A DNA stretch of 32,232 bases from NCBI RefSeq assembly GCF_039539445.1, contig NZ_BAABDD010000045.1:1-32232 (forward strand), read 5' to 3'. Shown here piece after piece: positions 6,742 through 14,643 of this stretch (position 1 is the first letter of the stretch; every line of letters begins with the position of its first letter). The stretch is from Salinactinospora qingdaonensis. GTDB taxonomy: Bacteria; Actinomycetota; Actinomycetes; Streptosporangiales; Streptosporangiaceae. The notes beneath the pieces are model-generated. The model was given only the letters and a program-made list of their open reading frames with translations. It was not told the origin of the DNA and did no database searches. The translations under genes and the position numbers were made by a program.

Positions 6742-7734
6742 CTAGATCGTTGATGGGGTTGTTGGGCGCCTGGGTCAGTGGTCGTAGGCGGTCAGGGACC
6801 GCTTGGCGGGAGCGCCGCTCAGCCGGTTGTGCCAGATCGCGGCGTTGAGCGCGCAGACGCGCTGGCACGCCCGGGCCCCAGGCCCTCGGTGGTGCGGGCG
6901 GCGTGGCGCTCCAGGTCGAGCTGGTTCTTCAAGGTCCAGATGATGGCTTCGATGCGCTGGCACAGCCAGCCCGGGAACGCAGGGGCGTCGGGCTCGCCAT
7001 CGCGGGGCGGGCGGATGAGCATATGGCCTAACCGGGTTATGGCCGCCTCGATGCCGGCCCCGGCGAAGCCTTTGTCGCACCCGATCGGGCCGGGCTCGGG
7101 GGCGCAGTCCTGGACGTGCAGCAGATGCAGGGCCTGTTTGCATTCGTCGAGTTCTGTGGGATGGGCCAGGCTGAAGGCACACGCCGCCCCTTCAGCGGTG
7201 GTGATGAGCATCAGCGTGGCGCCCCAGTAGAAGGCGTGGTGGGAGATGTCCCTGCCGTAGCCGGCGATCTCACCCAGCTCGAAGCGCTGCACGATGACCC
7301 GCGAGGCGCCGCAGCACAGCGGGGTGGCGCCCATCGGTCGCAGCCGCTCCTGCCAGGTCGGCACCGCCCGGGCCAGCCACATCGCCGCCTGGAACACGGC
7401 GGGGGCCAAGGCGCGTAGGTGGCGGTTGTACTCGGACTGACACGGTAGGCGCGGGAAGAGGTGGCCGATCCTACCGGGGGCCAAGCGCAGCCAGCGACGT
7501 TCGTCGTCGCGGCGCAGCAGGACTTGGGCCACCGCCACACACACCAGCTCGGCGTCGGTGAGCAGGTGGGGCCGTCCCGGTTTCGGGCGCTGTCGGCCCG
7601 CCGGCAGGACGTGGTCGTCCAGATGGACATAGAGTGCAGTCAGAAGGGCGTCCGGGTTGTTGGTCACACATCGATCATGGGCGCTCTTCGCTATGTCCTC
7701 ACACCGGCCACAAGATTCCCATCAACGATCTAGG
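6742..7734. mobile_element. IS982-family insertion sequence, complete (993 bp)
   Basis: The element is bounded by perfect 17-bp inverted repeats CCTAGATCGTTGATGGG (6742-6758) and CCCATCAACGATCTAGG (7718-7734). It holds one leftward transposase gene filling most of its length, the normal IS982 layout. No unambiguous target duplication is visible. Its right repeat supplies the stop codon of the O-methyltransferase, and its left end is adjacent to the AHBA operon terminator. A second copy in the same orientation reaches the left edge of the window, so the two bracket the AHBA genes. Confidence 0.9.
6775..7667 (-). pseudogene. IS982-family transposase with a C-terminal frameshift
   Basis: The frame from GTG 7667 encodes an IS982 DDE transposase: an N-terminal region like other actinobacterial copies, RVIVQRFELGEIAGYG, FYWGATLMLITTAEG, an IGCDKGFAG motif, and ending QLDLERHAARTTEGLG. 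At about 6876-6879 the reading frame is lost and runs to a stop at 6819. The expected C-terminus (ALNAAIWHNRLSGAPAKRSL and then TAYDH) is present in another frame, ending at 6775. Loss of one G in a G/C run explains this. The catalytic residues lie before or near the shift, but the conserved C-terminal helix is lost. Inactivation is most likely; programmed frameshifting in the G-run or a sequencing error are alternatives. Confidence 0.85.
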
Positions 7735-8818
7735 CCAGCTCGGCGATGATGACGCTGGTGGGCGAGGGGGTATCCCTGATCTCGCGGATGCGCAGGCCGG
7801 CGTCGTGGAACAGCGGGGTAAGCTCGTCCTCGGTACGGATGTGGCCATTGAGGAGCGTAAGCATCACGATGTCCTCGAACTTGCCGAAGTGGGGGGAGTC
7901 GTCGGTGGGCGGCACCTCGTCGATCACCAACAGGACGCCGTTGCGGGGCAGGACCTGTGCAACGTTGCGCAGGATCTGCGTCGCGTCCTCATCGTTCCAG
8001 TCGTGCAGGGTCCAGGAGATGATGTAGAGGTCGCCTCCGGCGGGGACCGACTCAAGGAAGTCGCCGCCCTCGCAGCGGACGCGGTCGCTGACTCCCGCGC
8101 GGCTGACGACCTCCTGAGCCTCGGGGACCACGCGCGGCAGGTCGAAGACCACGGCGCTGAGGTTCCGGTAGCGCTGGGTGAGCAGGGCCACCAGGTGCCC
8201 CTGACCGCCGCCGACGTCGACCAGGTGGTCGACGTCGGCGAAGTCGTAGCTGGCCAGCACCTCGGAGTTGATCCTGCGCGACATGGTCCCCATTGCGCGG
8301 TTGAACAGGGTCCCCAACTCGGGGTGCGCGGCGAAGTACTCCCACCAACTCATTCCGTGCACGTGGTCGAAGGCCGGCGTTCCGGTGCGTACGCTGTGGC
8401 CGACGCCAGCGAAGGCCTGCTGGCGTGCCGGCAGCCCCACATAGCGCGCAAGGTCGCGCATGGAGCCGTCGATATCGCTGCGCAGCGTCTCCGACAGGGC
8501 GGTGGCCCCGAAAACGCGAGGCTCGACCTCGGTGAACACGCCGACGCTGGCCAGGGCGCGCATCGCCCGGTAGAGGGCGCCGGGATGGGTGTCGGTGGCC
8601 GCCGCCAGGTCGGCGACGCTGCGGGGGCCCAGGGAGACCTGGTCGGCCAGGCCGAGGTCGGCGGCGACGATGAGTAGCTGACTCACCATGGAGCTGTAGA
8701 GCATCTCGTACATGCGAACCGCGGGGGATTTGTCGCCCCCGCTCAGGGAGCCCCCGGGCATGTCGGGCGCCTTGGACGGCGTCGAGCGGGGCTGGACCGG
8801 TCGGGCGGTCTCGGTCAA
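7730..8818 (-). CDS. COMT-type SAM-dependent O-methyltransferase
   Basis: A 362-residue member of the plant-COMT/AcrIII methyltransferase family common in antibiotic clusters. The N-terminal dimerisation/winged-helix domain (about 35-110) includes LGLADQV and LAAATDTHPGALYRAMRALA. The SAM-binding motif is LVDVGGGQGH at about 199-208. The catalytic base is expected at His272 in LHDWND, and LLVIDEVPP follows near 296. Numbering is from a TTG at 8816-8818 placed seven bases after AGGAGG; a further 16 in-frame codons upstream have no ribosome binding site. The stop codon TAG lies inside the right inverted repeat of IS982, though the C-terminus (SPTSVIIAELA) already has normal family length. It lies 108 bases downstream of the ligase gene and is probably co-transcribed. 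A phenolic hydroxyl on the AHBA-derived product is a plausible target; this is inference. Confidence 0.92.
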   Translation of the reverse strand: MTETARPVQPRSTPSKAPDMPGGSLSGGDKSPAVRMYEMLYSSMVSQLLIVAADLGLADQVSLGPRSVADLAAATDTHPGALYRAMRALASVGVFTEVEPRVFGATALSETLRSDIDGSMRDLARYVGLPARQQAFAGVGHSVRTGTPAFDHVHGMSWWEYFAAHPELGTLFNRAMGTMSRRINSEVLASYDFADVDHLVDVGGGQGHLVALLTQRYRNLSAVVFDLPRVVPEAQEVVSRAGVSDRVRCEGGDFLESVPAGGDLYIISWTLHDWNDEDATQILRNVAQVLPRNGVLLVIDEVPPTDDSPHFGKFEDIVMLTLLNGHIRTEDELTPLFHDAGLRIREIRDTPSPTSVIIAELA

Positions 8819-8876
8819 TGTCGGTCCTCCTGTTGCCTGGGTGGTGTGTCGGGCAGGTGAGCACACGGGCGTGGCG

Positions 8877-8920
8877 GGTGGGCGGCGCGGACTCCGGTGC
8901 GGTGGCCCGCGCCGCCTACC
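8877..8920 (-). other. Hairpin in the ligase-methyltransferase gap
   Basis: A 14-bp stem with one mismatch, 8877-8890 with 8907-8920 (core GGCGGCGCGG / CCGCGCCGCC), follows the ligase stop on the transcribed strand. It could reduce read-through into the methyltransferase gene or stabilise mRNA ends. There is no T-tract. Confidence 0.5.
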
Positions 8921-8926
8921 GTGGCC

Positions 8927-10651
8927 TCACGCCGGCGCGTTCACCTTGGGTGAGTCCACGCCCTCGCCCGTGTCGAGCAGGGCCGTGGCGAAGCGCTCGC
9001 GGAGCCGGCGCTTGAGGACCTTGCCGGTGGGGCCGACTGGGAAGTCCTGCTCGTCATGGGCGACCACGGCCCCGCTGAGCCTGGCCAGCCCTTTGGCGGC
9101 CAGCGCGCCGTTGAGGGTAGCGAGCAGGTCGCCGGAGTCGTCGCCGGACCCGGGTTCGAGCCGCACGACGGCGAAGGGCACCTGTGCCTCGGAGTCGGGG
9201 TCGCGCACCGCGACGATCGAGCAGTCGGCGACACCGGGGCAGCCCAGGACCACCTCCTCCATGGGAAGGCTGTAGACCGGCCCGGTGACGGTGTTGATCA
9301 CGTCGGGTACGCGGTCCAGGTGGAACACGCGCCCCTCGTGGTCCTGATAGACGATGTCACCGGTCATCCAGTACCCGGCGAACGAGGAGAGAACGGTCTG
9401 GGCGGAATTGTTCCAGTATCCGGGGGTCACAGTGGGGGTGCGTACGCCAAGGCGTCCGGGTTGTCCCGGCCCCAACGGGCGGCCCTCCTCGTCGAGGACG
9501 ACGACCTCCTCGACGATGTCGATGGGGGTGCCCACGCACCGCCCGTAGTCGGTGCTTTCAGGCTCGCTGACCTTGCGGAACAGCGCCATGCCCATCTCCG
9601 AGGAGCCCAGGCCGTCGACAAAGCGCGACCCGCGACGGTAGCCGTCACCAGTGGGACGGCTACCGTGGGCGACCAGGGTACGGATGTGGGCCTCGTGAGC
9701 GGAGTCGCCGGTGTTGAACCAGGTGTGCACCGAGTCCAGGCCAGCGCCGTCCAGGTCCAACTGGGCCAATTCCACGTAGGTTTGGGGGAAGGCCACGACC
9801 ACCGTGGGTTCGAAGGAGCGGGCGACTTCACGAACCGCAGCCCCGGAGTGCTGGGCCATTACGAAGGTGGGCAGCCCCAACAAAGTGGCGGTCATCAGGT
9901 AACTGATCCCTGCCGAGTGGGACTGCGGCAGCGCCGTGAGCATCCGGTTCTCATCGGCTTGAGGGAATTCGATGAGCCGGCTGCGCTTGCCTAGGAAGAA
10001 CTGTCGGTGACCGAAGATCGCGGCCTTGGGTGCCCCGGTGGTCCCCGAGGTGTGGCACAGCATAACCGGGTCGGCATCGTCGTGGGGGTAGGGGAACATC
10101 GCCGGCAGCGGCGACTGGGCAGTGCGGGTGGTGGGCAGTTGGCCGTGCTCGACCTGGAATCGGGTGCCTTCCGGCGCCGGCCCGTGGGCCTGGAGGGCCG
10201 CCAGATGGGTTGGGCTGGCGACGGCGCCGACGGCGCCGATGCGTGCCAGGTACTCGACCGCGATTGCGGGGTTCATACGCCCGTTGACCAGAGCGGGGAT
10301 CGCCCCCAGCGAGCTGAGTGCGAGATAGTGCAGGAAGTAGTCGATGCCGTCGTCGAGGTAGACACCGACCGGCTCCCCCTTGCGTACCCCCGCCTGGTGG
10401 TACCAGGAGGCGTAGGCGTCGCGGATCTCGGTCAGTCGCTGTAGGCTCATGGGCTCGACCCGCTCGGCCGTCCCCCCGGGCCGGTCTGCCCACAGGAACG
10501 GCTGCTGCGGCGCCGGATGGAGGTCGCGAACGCGGTCCAAGAAATTGCCCATTCCCAACTGGGTGTCGGCGAACAGTTGTAATCTCACGTTCAGGGGGGT
10601 GGCCGCCAGGGCCGAGTACTCACTGCCGCGCGAACTCGGGGTGTCGCTCAT
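8927..10651 (-). CDS. AMP-forming acyl-CoA synthetase / aryl acid ligase
   Basis: A 574-residue ANL-superfamily adenylating enzyme. Core motifs are present: A3 TSGTTGAPK (201-209), A5 GLGSSEMG near 345, A7 YWMTGD near 438, and C-terminal A10 PVGPTGKVLKRR with the catalytic Lys at about 544. The A8 hinge reads HLDRVPDVI, deviating from the usual GRxKD. It activates a carboxylic acid as the acyl-adenylate and probably transfers it to CoA or directly to an acceptor. No carrier protein is encoded nearby, so a free-standing ligase is likely. In 3,4-AHBA-related pathways such ligases activate an aminohydroxybenzoate or its partner acid, which makes this the best candidate for the condensation step. 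AAGGAGG precedes the ATG. Leftward operon with the O-methyltransferase. The substrate cannot be read from the sequence. Confidence 0.9.
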   Translation of the reverse strand: MSDTPSSRGSEYSALAATPLNVRLQLFADTQLGMGNFLDRVRDLHPAPQQPFLWADRPGGTAERVEPMSLQRLTEIRDAYASWYHQAGVRKGEPVGVYLDDGIDYFLHYLALSSLGAIPALVNGRMNPAIAVEYLARIGAVGAVASPTHLAALQAHGPAPEGTRFQVEHGQLPTTRTAQSPLPAMFPYPHDDADPVMLCHTSGTTGAPKAAIFGHRQFFLGKRSRLIEFPQADENRMLTALPQSHSAGISYLMTATLLGLPTFVMAQHSGAAVREVARSFEPTVVVAFPQTYVELAQLDLDGAGLDSVHTWFNTGDSAHEAHIRTLVAHGSRPTGDGYRRGSRFVDGLGSSEMGMALFRKVSEPESTDYGRCVGTPIDIVEEVVVLDEEGRPLGPGQPGRLGVRTPTVTPGYWNNSAQTVLSSFAGYWMTGDIVYQDHEGRVFHLDRVPDVINTVTGPVYSLPMEEVVLGCPGVADCSIVAVRDPDSEAQVPFAVVRLEPGSGDDSGDLLATLNGALAAKGLARLSGAVVAHDEQDFPVGPTGKVLKRRLRERFATALLDTGEGVDSPKVNAPA

Positions 10652-10847
10652 GGGCCTCCTTCTCCACAGGTCTCAAGCTGTGGCGCTAGAGGTGCGTCTG
10701 AGAGACAGCGGCGGGAGCAGATCGGCTGTCCCGTCCATTCGTCGCCACAGCTAGCAGGACGTGCATCATCGAGAGTGGCCGGTTGGCGACCTTAAGGCAT
10801 CACGCGTTCGCGCGATCCTGACCGTGATCCTCGTTTTCCCTGGACAG

Positions 10848-13661
10848 CTACTTGAGAGCGGCCATCGCCGACTCGTCATTGGCCAGAACCCACCTGGTCA
10901 GCTCCACTCGGCTGTTCACACCGAGTTTGTTGAAGCTGTGGCGTAGATGGCTGTCGACGGTGTGGGGGGACAGGAACAGCTTGGTGGCCACCTCGCGGTT
11001 GGTCAGCCCCTCGGCCACCAGGCGCGCGACGCGAAGCTCGGAGCTGGTCAGGCCACTGACGCCGCCGGGGCCGTCGACCGGTTTCTCCGAGGGGCCTAAG
11101 CGGGCGCCACGTCTTTCCAGCTCCCATCTCACGCACTCGGCCTCGCGTTCGGCGCCGCAGGCATCGAAATCGCGTAGGGCGCTCTCCAGCAACCGCACCG
11201 TCTCATGGCGGTCGTTGGCGGCCTCCAGCCGCGCGGTGTCGTAGAGCGCCATCGCTCTGGCGAGCACACGGGGGCTGGAACGGTAGGCTTGGACGGCCGC
11301 GTGAAGCTTGGTCAGATCCTCGTCGTGGGCCCCTTCAGCGTGGCGGGCGGCCGCGGCGATGGAAGGCACGTCGGGGTTGTGCTCCTCAAGGACCTGGGCG
11401 GTGGTCAGCAGGGCCGCGGCGTTGTACGCCGCCCCGACCTGCTTGGTGATCCCGATGATGTGGGCCGCGGCGTGGGGTGCTTTGACCAGCAGGCGCATGC
11501 GCAGGTTGTCGCACTCCAGCAGCGCCGACAACGCCGTGTAGGCCCGGTCGGGCTCGCCCTCGGCCTGGGCGAGCATAGCCACCACCCACGTCAGCAGTAC
11601 CGGCGAGTGCTGCTCGCCGTCTCGCAGCAGCCGTCTGGTGCGCTCGATGTGGTCACGGCAGGCGGCGAGGTCGCCCTGGTGGAGCGCCACCCGCGCCAGC
11701 AGCACCAGCAGCCGGACGTTCTGGGCCGAGGTATTCAACTGTTCGGCGACGCGCAGGCCGGCCTCGGCCTCGGCCTTAGCCTCGCACAGCCGTCCGGCCA
11801 CCAGGCGCAAATCGGCCATATGGTAGTGCCAGAGGGGCTTGGACCACGCGGTGCCCAACCGGTCGGACTGGCCCTGGTCGGTCATGAGCGTCTCCTCAGC
11901 CTCCTCTAGCCGGTCGGCGCCGGTCAACACCGCCGAGAGCCAGATCCGGGGGTGGCGGTGACGCTCGTGGCCCCCCGTGTCGTCGGCAATGCGCACCGCC
12001 TCCCGGGCGAAGGCCGCCGCAGTGTGCAGCAGTCCCTTCTCGCGGGCCGCCTTGCACCGGCCGGAGTAGCCACAGGCCAGTGCCGAGTCGTCGGCGGTTC
12101 GATACGCCTCCTCTATGGCCAGGGTGGCGGCCGTCTCGGCGGCGGTCACCGAGTCGACGCCGGGACTTTGCTCCTCGAGCAGGCCGTGGGCGCGCAAGGC
12201 CTGTAGCCGTCCGCGGACGACCTGCTGGATACCGGAGATGGCCAGCGCCTGGTCGGTGTAGCGTAGGACGGCTCGGTAGTCGCCGGTGAGGTAGGAGACG
12301 TCGGCCAGCCCCATGAGCAGCGCCCCTTCGTCGATGAGGTGCATACCGGCCTGCAACATCTCCTCGGCGAACTCCTTGGCCTCGCGGATGCGGCCGACGG
12401 TGGCCAGCAGTCGCACCGCGTCGGCGACCAGCGCGGGGTTGCGCTTGTGGTCGGCGGGCAGGGTGTGGAAGACGTGGAGGATGAGGTCGGCGGCGGCACC
12501 CGGACTCGTCGCTGCCATCTGCTCAACCGCCTGGCACAGCACATTCAGTAACTGCTCGTCGCCTTCGGTGTCGCTGCGCAGTAGATGTAGCGCCGACTCC
12601 CCGCTGGGGCGGCCCTCCTTGCGCAGCAACGTCGAGGCCTCGCGGTGCAGGATCTGACGCACGGGTCCGGGGAGGGTGTTGTACATGGCCGAGCGGATCA
12701 GGTCGTGACGAAAGGAGAACTCCTCGCCTCGATCGACCAGCACGCCGGCCGTGACGGCCTCGTTGAAGACGGGAAGCGTGTCCACGGGCGACTGGCCGGT
12801 AAGGTTGGCGACCTCCTCCACGGTGAAGGGGCGGGCCAAGACGGAGCCGGCCTGCAACAGCCAGCGCGCGGAGTCTGAGAGGTTGTACAGCAACCGGTCG
12901 CCCTCCCTGAGGAAGTCCATGGAGAGATCGCCGTCGACCAGGGTGGCCACCCCCTTGTCGATACGCAGGCGGTCGCTGTCGCAGAGCCCGCGGACCAGGT
13001 GTTCGACCAAGAAGGGGCTGCCACCACTGCGCGAGGCCAGCTCTAGCAGCTTTTGGTCGGGCTCAGCGCGCAGCAGCACGGAGCACAGTTGGACGATCTG
13101 GGGCTCGGAGAGCGGCTCAAGTCGGAGCAACCGGGCCTCTTCGCGCAGCAGCCAGTCGATGGAGCGTTGCGCATAGCCCTGGACGGGTCCGGGGCGGCGA
13201 GCCAGCACCCACAGCACCGGGGAGGAACTCAACTCCGGCACGAGAATCCGCATGGCCAACGCGGTGAGCTCGTCAGCCCACTGGGCGTCGTCGAGCACGA
13301 CGAGCAGCGGGCCGTTGCCCAGCATGGCTTCCAGCCGTTCCCTGAACTGTTCGACGATCTTCAAGCCCTCAAGGCCAGCGATCTCGGTGTCGGACCAGCG
13401 GGCGCCGCAGGGAAAACTGCGCAGCGTGGCCATCGGCGCGACATGGTCGAGCTCGGTGGCGTATCCGGAGGCTTTCGCCACCTGTCGCTGGTTCGCATAG
13501 GCTGTGATCTCCTCCAGCAGGCGAGTTTTGCCCAGACCAGGGGCGCCCTCGAGGATCACACACCCCCCAATGCCTTCCTTGAGCCTGTCAATGTCGCACC
13601 GCAGCTCGGCCACGACGTCCTCTCTACCGATCATGGGGAACTTCGACGGACATTCAACCAT
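10848..13661 (-). CDS. LAL-family (large ATP-binding LuxR) transcriptional activator
   Basis: A 937-residue regulator. The N-terminal AAA/STAND ATPase has Walker A EGAPGLGKT at about 38-46 and Walker B LLVVLDDAQWAD at about 119-130. A long helical repeat region follows, and the C-terminal LuxR helix-turn-helix lies at about 870-930 (LTSSELRVARLVAEGLTNRE, then SPHTVDSHLRHSFNKLGV). Such proteins are pathway-specific activators in antibiotic clusters. Two leucines are encoded by TTA (complementary positions 11097-11099 and 12549-12551), the rare codon read by the bldA tRNA. None was seen in frame in the cluster genes skimmed for it, which suggests developmental control through this regulator. 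A GGGAG precedes the ATG. A 22-codon leader ORF overlaps the start. It lies upstream of the ligase-methyltransferase pair on the same strand, its likely target. Confidence 0.93.
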   Translation of the reverse strand: MVECPSKFPMIGREDVVAELRCDIDRLKEGIGGCVILEGAPGLGKTRLLEEITAYANQRQVAKASGYATELDHVAPMATLRSFPCGARWSDTEIAGLEGLKIVEQFRERLEAMLGNGPLLVVLDDAQWADELTALAMRILVPELSSSPVLWVLARRPGPVQGYAQRSIDWLLREEARLLRLEPLSEPQIVQLCSVLLRAEPDQKLLELASRSGGSPFLVEHLVRGLCDSDRLRIDKGVATLVDGDLSMDFLREGDRLLYNLSDSARWLLQAGSVLARPFTVEEVANLTGQSPVDTLPVFNEAVTAGVLVDRGEEFSFRHDLIRSAMYNTLPGPVRQILHREASTLLRKEGRPSGESALHLLRSDTEGDEQLLNVLCQAVEQMAATSPGAAADLILHVFHTLPADHKRNPALVADAVRLLATVGRIREAKEFAEEMLQAGMHLIDEGALLMGLADVSYLTGDYRAVLRYTDQALAISGIQQVVRGRLQALRAHGLLEEQSPGVDSVTAAETAATLAIEEAYRTADDSALACGYSGRCKAAREKGLLHTAAAFAREAVRIADDTGGHERHRHPRIWLSAVLTGADRLEEAEETLMTDQGQSDRLGTAWSKPLWHYHMADLRLVAGRLCEAKAEAEAGLRVAEQLNTSAQNVRLLVLLARVALHQGDLAACRDHIERTRRLLRDGEQHSPVLLTWVVAMLAQAEGEPDRAYTALSALLECDNLRMRLLVKAPHAAAHIIGITKQVGAAYNAAALLTTAQVLEEHNPDVPSIAAAARHAEGAHDEDLTKLHAAVQAYRSSPRVLARAMALYDTARLEAANDRHETVRLLESALRDFDACGAEREAECVRWELERRGARLGPSEKPVDGPGGVSGLTSSELRVARLVAEGLTNREVATKLFLSPHTVDSHLRHSFNKLGVNSRVELTRWVLANDESAMAALK

Positions 13662-13722
13662 TTGGATCTCCCAAAGAGAACACGCTCTCCAGCAATATGC
13701 AACGCAATTCTATTTTGGCCAT
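13654..13722 (-). CDS. 22-codon leader ORF overlapping the LAL start codon
   Basis: A short ORF begins at an ATG (13720-13722) preceded by a strong GGGGGAGCGG and encodes MAKIELRCILLESVFSLGDP plus two residues. Its stop TGA lies at 13654-13656, inside the first codons of the LAL gene, so the two reading frames overlap by eight bases. The codons are unusually AT-rich for this genome (two ATA, three TTG). The arrangement looks like a translationally coupled leader peptide that sets entry of ribosomes onto the LAL message. No known family is recognised, and chance occurrence is possible. Confidence 0.45.
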   Translation of the reverse strand: MAKIELRCILLESVFSLGDPNG

Positions 13723-14150
13723 CCGCTCCCCCTGAAACCGATAGCCCCGACTTAATTTACCCACAAGGAAAACAGGCACAGAAAGAATTGGATCATGTCG
13801 TCGGGCGCCCCGGAGTTCCACTCTTAAGCACCGACACTGATCGTACATTTCCATATAGAGAAAAATCGAAAAGATCATGTATGGCTTACATCACACTGAC
13901 ACAACCAGGGATAATAGGACATCCGAAAAATGAAAGCCCACCAATCAATCTTCGGATTCTCCGACCAATCAAGCCTCAACCTCCGAAAGGCAGACACGGT
14001 TTCACGTCGTGTGACCAGCAATCTCAGCGCCGCGTCGTCCCTACATCGGACCACCGGGCCAGCGTCGCCAGAACTCGAAACCAGCCGACCAAAATAACGG
14101 ACGATCGCGCGGGACCAATCACCCGAAAAGCCGCTGGGGACGTGCATGCT
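13723..14150. other. AT-rich regulatory region upstream of the LAL gene
   Basis: About 430 bases with visibly lower GC than the surroundings. Open frames here (for example 13875-14168 on the minus strand) lack ribosome binding sites, GC-third-position bias and recognisable motifs. The region is read as the promoter and long leader of the LAL regulator, plus the tail of the SMR transcript. Confidence 0.55.
13876..13904 (-). promoter_or_regulatory. Possible sigma-70-type promoter for the LAL gene
   Basis: Read leftward, TTGTGT (13899-13904) and TACATG (13876-13881) are separated by 17 bases. They lie in the AT-rich region upstream of the leader ORF. The -10 element is imperfect, so this is a candidate only. 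Confidence 0.25.
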
Positions 14151-14182
14151 AAAAATGCCGCCCCGCAATCATGCGAGGCGGC
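14151..14182 (-). terminator. Rho-independent terminator after the SMR gene
   Basis: Read leftward, GCCGCCTCGC - ATGATT - GCGGGGCGGC forms a 10-bp stem with one mismatch (14182-14157) and runs directly into AT plus five T (14156-14151). It is oriented to end the SMR transcript before the LAL leader. Confidence 0.8.
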
Positions 14183-14245
14183 TTAGAGAACGGAATTAAC
14201 TGTTAAGCGTATTTCGCCAATCTACCCAGAGATCGCAACAGGAAG

Positions 14246-14569
14246 TCAGCTATCAAAAAGGTTGAGCCCTATAACACCGAGGATGATCAGAGCAATGAAA
14301 CTCAGCCGTTGCCACGACACCGGCTCACCCAACGCGATCATGCCGACAATCGCCACACCCACGGTTCCGATCCCCACCCAGGCGGCATAGGCGGTTCCCA
14401 CAGGAAGGCTCTTTAGAGCCACCGACAGCAAACCAAGGCTGACCATCGCTACCCCGATGCCGGTGGCCGCCCAACCGATCCGGGTCAGTCCTTCGGCCTG
14501 CTTCAGTGCCAGGGACCACACGATCTCAAGTAGGCCAGCGATGACGAGAATGAGCCAGGCCATAACCAT
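14246..14569 (-). CDS. SMR-family efflux protein, SugE/Gdx subtype
   Basis: A 107-residue four-helix small multidrug resistance protein. It carries the proton-coupling Glu in AGLLEIVWSLALK; counted from the second Met (14563), this is Glu13, the canonical position. KSLPVGTAYAAWVGIGTVG in helix 2-3 and GEPVSWQRL before helix 4 match the SugE/Gdx pattern rather than EmrE/Qac. Characterised Gdx proteins export guanidinium in exchange for protons; some relatives export cationic biocides. It functions as an antiparallel dimer in the membrane. Start: AAGGA lies before ATG 14569, with ATG 14563 equally possible. Single gene with its own terminator. A role as exporter or self-resistance pump of the neighbouring cluster is only suggested by location, and guanidinium riboswitch signatures were not recognised upstream. 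Confidence 0.9.
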   Translation of the reverse strand: MVMAWLILVIAGLLEIVWSLALKQAEGLTRIGWAATGIGVAMVSLGLLSVALKSLPVGTAYAAWVGIGTVGVAIVGMIALGEPVSWQRLSFIALIILGVIGLNLFDS

Positions 14570-14643
14570 GCATCCTTACAGGAACGAGACTGCCGGTGAA
14601 CGTCTGGCTCTCCCGTGCCGCAGAACCGGTGGGGAGATCGTGG

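Noticed and set aside
13875..14168. 97-codon minus-strand ORF upstream of the LAL gene
   Set aside because: It overlaps the SMR terminator and has no ribosome binding site, codon bias or recognisable motif.
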